Shown here piece after piece: positions 52,742 to 64,000 of a DNA stretch of 64,000 nucleotides; the stretch's first letter is position 1; every line of letters starts with the position of its first letter. The notes under the pieces are model-generated. The model searched no databases and was not told the origin of the DNA. It saw only the letters and a list, made by a program, of their open reading frames with translations. This DNA is from Chrysomallon squamiferum (taxonomy: Eukaryota > Mollusca > Gastropoda > Neomphalida > Peltospiridae). The stretch spans positions 14,396,759 through 14,460,758 of the forward strand of contig CM022678.1 in assembly GCA_012295275.1 (NCBI GenBank). The letters are read 5' to 3'. A program made the position numbers and the translations under genes.

Positions 52742-55700
52742 TCAGACAACACCAGCACCACACCCTGCTCGGCTGACCAACATGCTGTTCAGTACTGTCC
52801 ACTGGTCGGCATCAGGGTCATATACTTCAGCACTACGCAGTCGGCTCTGACCATCAAAGCCGCCAACGACATAAATCCTTCCATCAAATATTGCAACTCC
52901 TGGCCAGGCACGTGGTGTGTTCATAGGAGTTATTGTCGTCCACTGTCGAGTGAGAGTGTTGAACCTGGAGTGAATAAAATTAAACAGCAATTCTATTTTA
53001 TTTTTAACAAACCATTCTAAACGTAACTGTCTGGAAATTGCTGTGAGTCAAATGGTAATAATTCTTGACTTCTACAACAAAAACTGTGCTTTGTGCATTG
53101 ACCATTTCTCTGCAGATAAAAGATATCTTACTGCTGTCGGAACAAATAATTCTTTGAATATTAACAGTATCATCAGTATATATTATATAAAAAGTATCAA
53201 TTCACCTAATAATCATTACTATATTTTCAAATATCCTAAATTAATACTCTTTAAAAATAAAATATAATGCATTTAGTTTAAAACTGACAGGGTTCATCAG
53301 GAAAGAGTTGTAAAGCAAGTGATAAAAGTTATATATAAATACTGATATAAACTACATAGATGAAATAGTTACCTTTCTACCACATTAAAATACTGGTCTG
53401 TGTGTCGGTAACGGCCACCAAAGGCAAACAGATAATGATCAATTGTAACCAATGCTAAACCCGATCTCGCCTTCTCCATCTCTGCAACAAAACTCCACTC
53501 CTGTGTGTCTGGATCAAAGCACTCCACACTAGCACGATCCATGTGTAAAATCTTGTCATAGCCACCTGAATAATTAAGACATCTTCAGAATAAGCTCTGT
53601 GTAAAGTTCTGACATAGCGACCTGAATAACTAAAACTATCACCTATAAAGGACATGACATGATGTGTAGATTGTATTAGTTCATATGTGTTGCATATACC
53701 TAACAACATAAGCAGCAGAGTTTTCCACTTCTCTCAGAGTCAGTTAATGCTGAGAAAATTGATGATCTACATAATATCCTTTCCAGACATGTTAAAAAAT
53801 TTGTATTCTTAAAGCAATAAAATAAAAGAAACACAAAAAGAAAGAAATAATATTCAGATTGAACCTGCCACGTAAATTTTTCCGTCACAGACTGAAATTC
53901 CAGCTCCAGCTCTTTTTCTCTTCATGCTGGCTGCAAAAATCCACGAATCAGTCTTAGGATCATAACGTTCCACTATGTTGTAACTACACGATCTGTCCTC
54001 ACCACCTTCAAAACAGTTACAGTGTTATGTAGTATTTCATAAGCATCACTAATACATACACATCTGTGTATATTTTTGTGTTTGTCAATGTGTGTAATGT
54101 GTTGTTTTGTTTTGTGTGTTGTGTGTTTGTTTATGTATACATGTCTTTTGTTATGTCTTTAGGCCTCTGTATGTATTGTGATGCAATATGTTTTTATTTT
54201 ATTTTTTTTATTTTTTTTTGTGTGTTTTTCATGGGGAGAGAAAGATAGTGAATCACAGAACAAGAGTTAATATTGTTATTAACTGATTTGCCATCATGAT
54301 TCTAGTAATTTGATAATAATTTGAAATATTAGTAGTTTATTTAAACACTATTTAAGTCTTAAAAACTTACTTTTATACAAATGTTTAAATTCAATGCAAG
54401 AACTAAATATTTCACTATTTAAACACAGCTTGAACATTCACATCACTGTCTTTCATGTCAAAATGCAACAGACTTATTCTAATATGATGAATAATAATTA
54501 AAGGATTATATAAAATTCTAATTACTGATAATGAATGTATAATCATCAATGCTAATACTACTAAATTACCTATTGCATAAAGATATCCACCAATGACAGC
54601 CACAGACACAAATGACCTTGCAACCTTCATCTCACATTTAGGTATCCACTGTTGCTGTACTGGATCATAACATTCAACACATCTGAGATACAATGTATCT
54701 TCTTGTGTATCAGCCAAGGCACACTCCCCACCCACTGTGTACAACATCCCATCCAATGAAGTTGCTCCAACTGCTGTTCTAGCGATATTCATACTGGGCT
54801 ATAAAAATTAAAACACAACTAAAAACATATATTTCAGAATTTCAAAATTATGTATCCGTGTGAAGGTGTGTGTGTGTGTGTACTTGATACTGATAACCAT
54901 TTGTAAGTGATTTACTAATTGTAAATCCTAAATTCATACAGTCTGTTAAGCACTTTATAAACAATAAATGGGAAATGATTAAGATAGTTAAGAACTGATA
55001 TAAAGAAACATTTGTTTTGAACTGGTAGTTTATTAGAAGAAAAAGAACATTAAAAATATTATATGGCAGACAACATGATCAAAATTCAAACCTTGTGAAG
55101 AATCTATGAAAATAACCTAAGGAAAAATGAAAATCCTTAAAAACAGTTTAAAAACAACACACCATGGATTTCCACTGGTCAAGAAGAAAGTCATATCTTT
55201 CAACACTTTTGAGCTGACAATCAGAACTGTTCCTTCCACCCATTACATATATACACGGTGGCTGTGCACGGTTCGGAACCAGCTGAACCAGGTTACAGTC
55301 ATGTTGTGTTCTTATAGCCTTGCTAATCAACAGCTGGCATTTTGCACATGTGCGGAAGAACTCAGATTTCAGAACAACTGTCTCCAAATAAGATCGGTCG
55401 AGAAGAGGCAGTCTGATATTTTGCAGAATGACACAGGCTTTGTCCAGTCGTTGCACTGGGTCCCACTGGAGCCAAGAACATGCTGCCTCAAACACCTGTG
55501 TTTCTGTCATCACCTGCAGTTTATCACTTTTCAACAGATTTATTAAACGATCTTCAGGTAGTTCAAAAAATTCTTCAGTCCGAACAACTTCCAAGAAATT
55601 CTGATATATGAACTGTCGAGCCAAAGCTTTAAGTTCTGTACATGCATACATATCAGCAAAATAATAAATACCTAGAAATAAATGAATAGAATACCATTAA

Positions 55701-56320
55701 GTATTTACTTCTTAAAATAATTGGCAAAAAATAGAAAAATTGTTAATATTTCTAAAGATCCTCAATTTCAATGTTCCAACAGACGTACAGCTATAAAAGT
55801 CTTAAACTGTAAATATTTTAAATTGATAATCATTTAATGTTGTAACAATTTTAATATATAATATTTTATTAAATACATACTCACAACTGTTAAAATAAAA
55901 CAAGTTTAATCTTAACTCACCCAGACAATTAGAAGCAACCAACTGTGATTCTAGGAAGTGTGAGCAAATTGTTCTCAGTGCCTGCAGTCCTAGAAGACTG
56001 GCCCCCTGCAGAATTGACTGAACATTTTCCACATTAATTTCTATGGTACTCGTGTACATGAAGTCAAGTAACAGCCCCATTGTAGATGTTTCAATGCCCT
56101 GAATCTCAACAACAGACTGTTCTGTTTCTAACATCCCATTGGTAAACATCGCTCTAAGGTATGGACTACATCCAGCTACAACAATCTTGTGTGCAGTGAA
56201 CTTTGCTCCATCAACACAGAGGACAATGTCACAGAGCTGTTCTTGGCGACGAAGATCATTCATCACCTCAAAAGCTTGCTTTGCATGATTCTGTACGCAA
56301 CAAGTGCGTGACTCAATCAT
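52742..56320 (-). CDS. Kelch-like BTB-BACK-Kelch protein, likely CUL3 substrate adaptor
   Basis: Proteins of this build bind CUL3 through BTB-BACK and recruit substrates through a Kelch propeller for ubiquitylation. Coding exons on minus, 5' to 3': 55921-56320, 55163-55671, 54570-54798, 53865-54005, 53373-53565 and 52742-52964, giving 564 residues. The BTB domain (about 8-125) shows LCDIVL, FTAHKIVVAGCSPYLRAMF and FMYTSTIEIN; BACK follows from NCLGIYYFADMYACTEL with FFELPEDRLINLLKSD. Six Kelch blades are visible, each with a GG doublet and a later W: IYVMGG, LYTVGG, LYAIGG, IYVAGG, LFAFGG and IYVVGG. I start at ATG 56320; the exon begins at an acceptor at 56334 and a non-coding exon with donor at 58468 lies upstream. 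The class resembles KEAP1 and other KLHL proteins, but I cannot assign the orthologue. Confidence 0.93.
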
Positions 56321-58468
56321 AACGCGGCATCTATCTAAAAAAATAGCACCAAGTTATTATTTTTACTTTTATTTGCCAACAGACATTATAGAAAAGAAAA
56401 AGTAATAACATAAAAATAGTGTCTAAAATGTATGAAACAACTCAGATTTACTCAATTAAAGAACTGTAACTATTAAACTCCTAACATAATTGTGTACTAA
56501 AAAATACTGTTGAAACTATGAGTAAAAATCTATTATAATTCTGCACCAAAAGATGAGTTTTCAATTAACTGAATAATAATGTAATAAGTCATTAAGTTGA
56601 TTAACACTAAATGTATTTTAATTTCTATTTCTAAACATACAAGTTTTTGTAAATACTCATTATCATTACTATGTCTATTCATTCATAATGTTATTTATGA
56701 CAGCAGCAAAAGGGGTCTGGGAGTATCTGTATTTAATACTTTCACAGATAGACAGATACACACACAGTGTGTCTGGTAAAACATTTATTTTTTTACAGAT
56801 TGTTCTAGCATTCATAAGTTTCACTTAAATTCAGATATGTAACATATGCATTGCTGTAATAAAAACAATGAACACATATTTTACTTTTAATATACCAAAA
56901 CAAATCTAAATTTAAAAAAAGAAAAAGAAAAAAGAACAATGCATCTCCAATGCCAGTTGTTTGGATTTGCTTTGTTTTTGTCATATGGTATATTAATAAA
57001 AATTATTATTTTTATAATTGACATAAATGCATCATTAAATATAAACATTTACTCAATATCAATAAATTTCTTAGTTTTTTTTGACACTTTATCAGTTTAT
57101 GCAATATGTATTTATGCTATGGCAGAACTGAGATGACAAGTTTCAAAATTAGTAATGTACATTTCAGTTCATGAATATTAATATGTATATAATCTCTGCA
57201 TTAACACAGAAAACTTAATTATGTTATTAATAATGTTCGTACAGCTTTTCTTATATTTTGTTAAATTATATGTTTTAAAATTTTTTTATAATATACAATT
57301 TTTTTAAACTAACACATATGCCCAATAACAGTAAAATATTTAAAAGACCAGATGTAAAATTTACAGATTTTTATTTTACTCTGACTAGTATATATAAAAT
57401 TATAAGTATTTCTTAAGGAAAATTTAAAAAATGTATTATATTTTCCGACACTACTATTATAATTCAAATCTTTATGTATTTCTTAAATGTAGTTCACAGT
57501 TTTTCAGAAAAAAAGGAAGTCAAAACAGTTTTTGTGAGAACCATTTTTGCTCAATAAAATTATGTTTAACAGTATTTAGTTTATCAGCTTCCTATCTAAA
57601 TTTGTGACTTTTCACTTCTTTATTTCCAATTTGATAAACTTTTCCTCAGTATCTTCCTTTTAATGACATTTTGCTCACCAGTATTCCAAGCAGTAATACT
57701 CCTCTTAAACAACTATGAAATGTAATTACTATAAAATATTCATTTATCATTTTCTTAAACCCATCTGTTTTTGACATAGCTATATAACTAAGAAAACAAT
57801 GAACAAAAGTGTTTGCTGTAAATGTTTTTTCAAAAAAAAAAAAAAACTTTATTTTGCCTATTTCAAACTTTTGTTTATCAAAAATATTTACAGAAATTTA
57901 TCAAGTGTTTGATGGGTTAGGGGATACCTGTCAAATTAATGAATGAATAGACATAACTGTTGGTTATTATGTACTTACTGATTTTTGATTAGTCAGTTTT
58001 TATTCATTTATTTATTTTTATTATTATTAATTTTTTGTTTAATGATAAAGAATCGTTGACACTGTTTCCTTTGTGTCTGAATGAAATTCAAAACCATTTA
58101 CCTTTGTTACGTTTGTACGTTGTACTTGTAGCGTTTTAAAAACTGTTTAATGAAAATAGCTATTTTTGATCTTAATATCGGTGTTAAGTAGTCAACATTT
58201 TAAATAAACTGTACTGCATAGCATTACACTGGCAATAAAAACATTTTTATTAACACCATGTTGATACCAAAAATCTGACAGTTCCAGGTTTGACACATTC
58301 GTTGGGTTTTCTCAACCTCGGAAGACTTACTCAGGCTTAAATATTTTCGAATTTCTATACAGCTCCAATGATGCCAGCTCTATTATAAATAATTATTATT
58401 AAAACACAATTAAAACGTTAATGTTAATTATGTTACTGTTTTAAAAGCAATAAAAATGAATATTTACC

Positions 58469-58944
58469 AAACCTAACAAAAATAATCCATCCGTCGCCGG
58501 AAGTAGCAATATGGAACTTTTACAGAAAACTCTTTCGAGCGTACTACGTTTGTAATGAGCGTAATTAAAATTTGATAAATAAATAAATAAACAAATCAGT
58601 AAATCAATAAATGAAAAAGAATATTAATTTATAATTATAAATTAGCTATAGGACTAAGACAACACTGAATTGCATATATGCCAACCACATCAAAGATTAA
58701 ACAGTATTCTTGCTTTTCAAATAGGACAAAAGAGACACGTTACTCAAAGAAAAATTGGCATTAATTGTTTCGTCTGCACACTGGAAAAGGTTATAGATCA
58801 GATCGTTTTCCAGCATTATATTTATCCGTGATCTCTGTTAAACCATTAATTACTTGTAAAAGTGTTAACAATTATTTGTTTGGAGAAATAAAGAACAGCA
58901 ACAACAATAAAAAGAACAAAAAACACAAGAAACCTTTACGATAC

Positions 58945-58987
<43 letters not shown>

Positions 58988-59287
58988 TCCATCCAATATA
59001 GTGTGGAACGGACAGGTATTAAGAACGTATAGTTATTGCATTTGTAGTACAATCGAATAGCGACCATGTTGACCATTTCGTTCCATCCTATCAATTTCTG
59101 TGACGTAGAAAATAATTATGTTGCCGAGTTCCTCTATCAATTTGAGTGACTTCCCTTAGTAGCTTACGTCGGGGTTTCTATAGCAACGTTTTAAAATGGA
59201 GTAAACTGGACGATATTGTGATATAAAACAAAGTAAAACGAAAATCCCTTATTTACAGATTTGAAGAATTTAAATAACAGCTTAAAG
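58469..59287. promoter_or_regulatory. Divergent promoter region of the Kelch-like and coiled-coil genes
   Basis: The Kelch-like gene appears to start on the minus strand near 58530, with a donor at the non-coding exon end 58468 and an ETS-type CCGGAAGT at 58497-58504. The plus-strand gene has a non-coding exon ending at 59287 (AAAG then GTAAGT). Their starts are therefore about 0.7 kb apart. An (AAT)n microsatellite at about 58948-58986 lies between. Confidence 0.45.
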
Positions 59288-60239
59288 GTAAGTAATTACC
59301 CCTGTTAACGTAAAGAATAACAATCTTCCTTATTTCAATAGCACAAAACTATTCTACCTGAGAGGGTTATGTCATACATATAATTAGTATTACTATTAGT
59401 GTTAGTTATTATAGAACATTTGGTTGTAGAAATATCTATGATCAACCACGATACATGTTATCTTGTAACACCAATACGTGATAGACGGTCAGTACATGCA
59501 ACGCTGTTTTCAAAAAATAAAAGAATTAAATATTTTTACTATTACTGCTATTGTGTATGTGTCGTGAGTATATGAACAGATCTAAAATAAAAATTCAGTT
59601 TGAAATCTTAATCTTGTTCACTTATCAACAGAAATCAACAAATATATTGTTTTTAAACTTACCATTTATTTTATTGTTATTTATTTATTTATTTATTTAT
59701 TTGTTTGTTGTTGTTGTTTTTTTGGGGGGGTTTCGTTATTATTATTATTATTTTTATATTGGTTTTTTTTTTAATTATAGAAAATGGAAACCATCTACTT
59801 GTTTTACAGAGCTAAATGTGTACATATGTTTCTGAATGTAATGCAATAATTGGCATTTCAGTAGCCTGTCAGCCATCTGACAAACTATTTTTAAATAATT
59901 ATTAATAGAATTACATTGTATGAAATTAAAGAAATTAAATAATATTATGCTGGTTAAATATGTTTAATAAAGACAATGAAGTATTTCCAAGATATTTTCA
60001 AAGTGAATGTTGTAATAACATTCCACTTCTGACACTTTGGCTTTGTTCCAAGATTTCTTGAACACTTGTGGAGTAAATAACAAGACAAAAACTCTTTGTT
60101 AGTGTGGAGAAACTGAAAACCACGTAGAGTAATAGTGAACAATACAGAGCAGGGTTCATGTGTGTTTTAATGACTCAGACAGGTATTTGCTTTGTAAAGA
60201 GTTGTATATATCTTAGCAACATAGTATGAGTCTGTGTGA

Positions 60240-60243
60240 ATTC

Positions 60244-60301
<58 letters not shown>

Positions 60302-60315
60302 AGTCTGTGTGAATT

Positions 60316-60362
<47 letters not shown>

Positions 60363-60420
60363 GAGTCTGTGTGAATTCATACATATATATATATATATAT
60401 ATATAATATATAAGCATATA
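60240..60420. repeat. Tandem repeat with embedded (TA)n runs
   Basis: Three units each contain atgagtctgtgtgaattcat followed by a TA run of varying length. It lies in the first intron of the coiled-coil gene. Short open frames across it are artefacts. Confidence 0.85.
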
Positions 60421-60532
60421 TATCTTCTAATAAAAAAAAAAATTTTTTTTTTAAAAATTAAAAAGTGAATGCCAGAAGATGAAGTTCCAACAAAAATGAA
60501 TATTTACCATTTGCTTTACGCACACACACATT

Positions 60533-60566
<34 letters not shown>

Positions 60567-60724
60567 TTGTTTTACTTTTTATTTATTTTTTTTTCTGGGT
60601 AATTAGTCATTAATTCATCATATCTCATTAGTTATTCTTTGTGTATATATGACAATCATTTAATCCGTCTGTCTGATAGTGAGTCTGACTGACATCTGAT
60701 GTTCTTTTCTATTCCAGGCTGCAG

Positions 60725-62010
60725 ATGATAATGGAGGCAGAGGAAAGTAGAAAGCCTCAGCCAGAAACCACAGTGCAGATAGAGAAAACTGAAATTGTCA
60801 CAGTAAGTCAGAGAAAGAAAAACAGAATATTTATTTCTCGCTGGACTCTTTAATAATCTAATATAGAACTAAACGTACACATAAACACACATATTAATAA
60901 TATACCATTTTAAATCATAATGTTTATGCTTATTTGTTATCAAATTTTAGATCTCTCAGAGGTTGTATATAAAAGGCCACAGTCTTTGCTCACCTATCTG
61001 TGGGTTTGCTGTATTAAAAATATCTGTTCCTAATCAATATCCTCATTAAACAAAAATGTACTATTTGTTAAAACTTAATTAACAGGTGTTTTTTTTTGCT
61101 TATTTTCTTGTACTCTTTTTTGTAAAAGCTCAGTTTTCTTGTTTCACAATTATTGGCCCTATAGATGAGTTATCATTGCTGCTGCTGTTAGACATTTAGA
61201 ATTACTTTAATGGCTACAAGTAGCCTGTGATATGATGTTACAGTTACTAAAGATTTGTTAATTTACAGAATGTTGTTTCTTTAGACTTCAGTGATGAGAT
61301 TTTGAATCAGCCATCACAAAGGTTTGCAGTTTATATATATATTATTTTATTTTATTTTTTGTTTCATTTCAGAAAAAAGAAAGTGAAACACTGCAGTTTG
61401 ATAACATTGATCCCAAGGATTATGGCATAGATGTTGAAGAAGAGGAATTTCAATATGGTATTGACATTCTTAAAGTTTCTGTATGGCAATAAACTGACAT
61501 TATGAAAATTTCCAGTGCTTGCTCTATTAATAGAGTGCAATTAAAAATATAATAAATTACATTCTGTGTTAATAGTAACTAACAAAGGCTAAATATATAT
61601 ATATATACATATACACACACACACATATAAATTAATTATTTTATATAATTTATAGTGAATTTATTATTTTTTTTTTTTTTAATAAATAATTAATTCAAAA
61701 AGAAGGAAAGAAAGAAATTTATATTTTGAAGAAAATCAGTTTTATATAATGTGCATTTATTTGTAGAGGGACTGGAGGAGGACGACACACTGCCTGACCT
61801 GTACAATCTTCTAGAAACCCTGCACAGCGGGGACCTCGACGCACAGAAACAACCTCCGTCGCTCTTCACGAGACCGGAACACGTACCTAACTACCAGAAA
61901 ATATCAGGTTGTAAACCTAATACTGGTTTTATGTGGTTCAGTGTTTTTATTTAGAATCTGCTTGATCAGTAGCAATGAACAGTATGAATATATATAAATA
62001 TTTACAAATG

Positions 62011-62047
<37 letters not shown>

Positions 62048-63767
62048 ATTCATTAATCATGAACATATATAGACTCGTGGAAATACACCAGTACACACAC
62101 ACACACACACACACATGAACAAAAATATACATACACAAACAGAAAGAGACACTTTCCAAAAGACATTCAAATATGCATACACACACAAACACACACACAT
62201 ACATAAACATAAACACACTGATAAGTATATAAAAATGCACATACACATATACAAACACTAACATACACACACATATACACATACACACAAAATTTAATAT
62301 TAGAATATTTCACTGTATTAATTTGATAGTGTTTTGTTATTAATTTGTTGTATAATGTTGCTGTTCAGAACTGCGACTTGAGATAGAGGAAGGCAAACTG
62401 GGCCCGTATCTGGAGGACTTTGACGAAGGAGTGAAGGAAGATGTTGTGTTGTTGGGAGACATCTCACTGAATGAGATCCAAGATGAGGAAAAACGTCTTC
62501 GAGATGAACACATTGCCTATCAGGTTTGTTACCATTCAGTAAGAGATAAATAATATTTAGAGAAAAATAAATACTTCTATGCACTTCAATGTACTCAGAA
62601 AATAGCAGATTTGATATTAGTCTTTTATTGTTTTTAAATGGAGCAAAAGCAGAATACAAACTTCTATTTTTGGAGTTCTTAATGATAATTATATATTAAA
62701 TTCTCATAAACTTTGTAAATTTACAATAAGGCTATACATCATAAATAATTGTACTTTTAATAGTTATTCTATTAGACCAAATATTCTTGTTTTTAAGGAT
62801 TTTATTCTCTGGTTTAGTTTCCACTGACTTAATAAAATAATTTCTTCTTTAGACTTAGATAACCACAGAGCTTAAAACATACTGAAATCTGAAACATTTC
62901 TTGTCCCAAGTATTGTGGATAAAAAAATCTTCACCTGTATTAGAAGAATCATCTTTACTGGTGTTTACTAGTGAAACTGATTTTAAAATGTTTTACATTT
63001 TGTCTGTACTGACAGGATCAAGAGGCTGCTCATGCCAGACAGTTGGAGGAGAAACTGCTGCATCTTGAGGAGGAGATCAAGCAGAGAGTGGCCAGGTTCA
63101 CGAAGGAGAAACGCTCAGACATTGCCAGACGGGAGGAGCTGATGAAGCAGAGAGAGAAGCTGCTGCTGGATCGTCTGCACAAAGCGTTCAGACGTGCTGA
63201 GAGTCAGCTTGTCGGCACACTTGAAAGAAGAAAAGGAGAAGTGAAGGTAACTAAATACTAAATAATTTTTTAATTAACAGCAGAATTTTAATTCTGGTAT
63301 ATTAGTTAAGAGGATGAAGATAATTATAACAAAATGCTAAACAGTTTTTTAATTAATGTTAAAATTTTCATTCTGGTTAAGAGAATGAAGGTAATTATAA
63401 TATTCACAAAATACTTTTTCTACTCAACCATTAAAATTTTAAATCTTAGATGTAAGAGAAGATAATTGTAACAAATACTAACTATATTATGTACTTGTCA
63501 TTGAAATTTATATTCACAGATATTGATGCATCCAAAATTTCAGTCCACAGATTTTAATTTGATAAGACATTGAATATATGATTTGTCTAAATAAATGTGT
63601 TGAATATCCTGCTTTATTTTAATAGACTCTTTATGGAGATCTGATGTTGGCTGAAGGTCAGTATGGAGGAAGCCGAGGTCGAAGGTGGAAGGTTGACTGG
63701 GACAGGACTCCGCAGCCCATCCAAATCAAACTGAAATGTCTGCGTGGAGTTAAAGACAAGCTGCCAG
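60725..63767 (+). CDS. Coiled-coil protein with C2-like start, 5' part
   Basis: I do not recognise the orthologue. Exons in the window are 60725-60802, 61373-61457, 61767-61907, 62369-62523, 63016-63246 and 63626-63767; phases match and give about 277 residues, with the gene continuing past the right edge. The start is the first ATG (MIMEAEES) after an acceptor at 60717, preceded by a non-coding exon ending at 59287. The N-terminus is acidic (DVEEEEFQY, EGLEEDDTLPDL). Exon 63016-63246 encodes a highly charged coiled coil rich in Glu, Arg and Lys (QLEEKLLHLEEEIKQR). The last exon has a conserved-looking block, LYGDLMLAEGQYGGSRGRRW, then IQIKLKCLRGVKDKLPG, which resembles the first strand of a C2 domain. 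Coiled coil plus C2-like architecture is common among ciliary proteins, but that link is inference. Confidence 0.8.
61990..62290. repeat. CA-rich simple sequence
   Basis: A CA run at about 62010-62044 followed by CA-rich, imperfect sequence up to about 62290, within the intron before exon 62369-62523. Minus-strand open frames here are repeat artefacts. Confidence 0.85.
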
Positions 63768-64000
63768 GTATTTCTTCACCACAGTCAGTCTTAATGTACA
63801 AAATGAAATAAATACTGTAAACATAACGCTTGAGTATGTCACATCTAATGTAAGATTTCTTGTGTATCTAATTGCATAAAAGAATACTGAACCAGACCTG
63901 CACACACACACACACACACACCACTGACATACACAAACAAAAAAAACACAAATACTTACAGAAACAGTATATATAATATTGGTGTATGTGTGTTGTGTGT
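63768..64000 (+). other. Intron of the coiled-coil gene to the window edge
   Basis: After the donor at 63768 (GTATTT) only AT-rich and CA-repeat sequence is seen, with a CA run near 63900-63920. The next exon must complete a codon with two bases and lies beyond the window. Confidence 0.7.

Noticed and set aside
55127-55546. 139-codon plus-strand frame
   Set aside because: Antisense shadow of the BACK-domain exon of the Kelch-like gene.
61273-61311. Short exon in the coiled-coil gene between an AG and GTTTGC
   Set aside because: It enters in phase 0 and contains a stop codon.

Overview
The window looks like AT-rich, intron-rich nuclear DNA from an animal. The gene set (a perforin-2/MPEG1 with a signal peptide and C-terminal membrane anchor, a GEN1 resolvase, a secreted PEBP, an AIG1-family membrane hydrolase, a BTB-BACK-Kelch protein, and NAPRT) and the very high load of microsatellites and minisatellites fit a mollusc or other lophotrochozoan. 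That placement is inference; species cannot be read from the sequence. All gene models were built by hand from open frames, GT/AG splice sites and phase bookkeeping. In every model the exon lengths and phases add up to an uninterrupted reading frame.

Layout. 1-3.6 kb: last four coding exons of NAPRT (+). About 7.6-23 kb: a gene on the minus strand that I do not recognise, with small exons that all join in phase 0. Its middle contains a 2.24-kb segment present three times in tandem, each copy carrying the same pair of exons. Its large fourth intron is packed with GA-rich satellite DNA. 24.2-26.9 kb: two-exon MPEG1 (-). 28.2-36.1 kb: GEN1 (+), preceded by a 42-bp minisatellite. 38.4-40.4 kb: a small secreted PEBP-family protein (+). 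42.1-48.1 kb: an AIG1/ADTRP-type FAHFA hydrolase (+) with two alternative 46-codon first exons and a third, inverted copy inside an intron. 52.7-58.5 kb: a Kelch-like CUL3 adaptor (-). 59.2-64 kb: the 5' part of a coiled-coil protein with a C2-like segment (+), divergent from the Kelch gene across about 0.7 kb.

The genes do not form a pathway; they are ordinary eukaryotic neighbours (NAD salvage, innate pore formation, Holliday-junction resolution, lipid binding or hydrolysis, ubiquitin adaptor). The common theme is local duplication of exon material: an exon pair in tandem, first exons in direct and inverted orientation, and short exon scraps dropped into introns or a 3' UTR. The most interesting case is the unrecognised minus-strand gene. 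One of its triplicated exons differs at 11 of 66 bases between copies with no synonymous change, while the flanking intron sequence differs by only about 3%.
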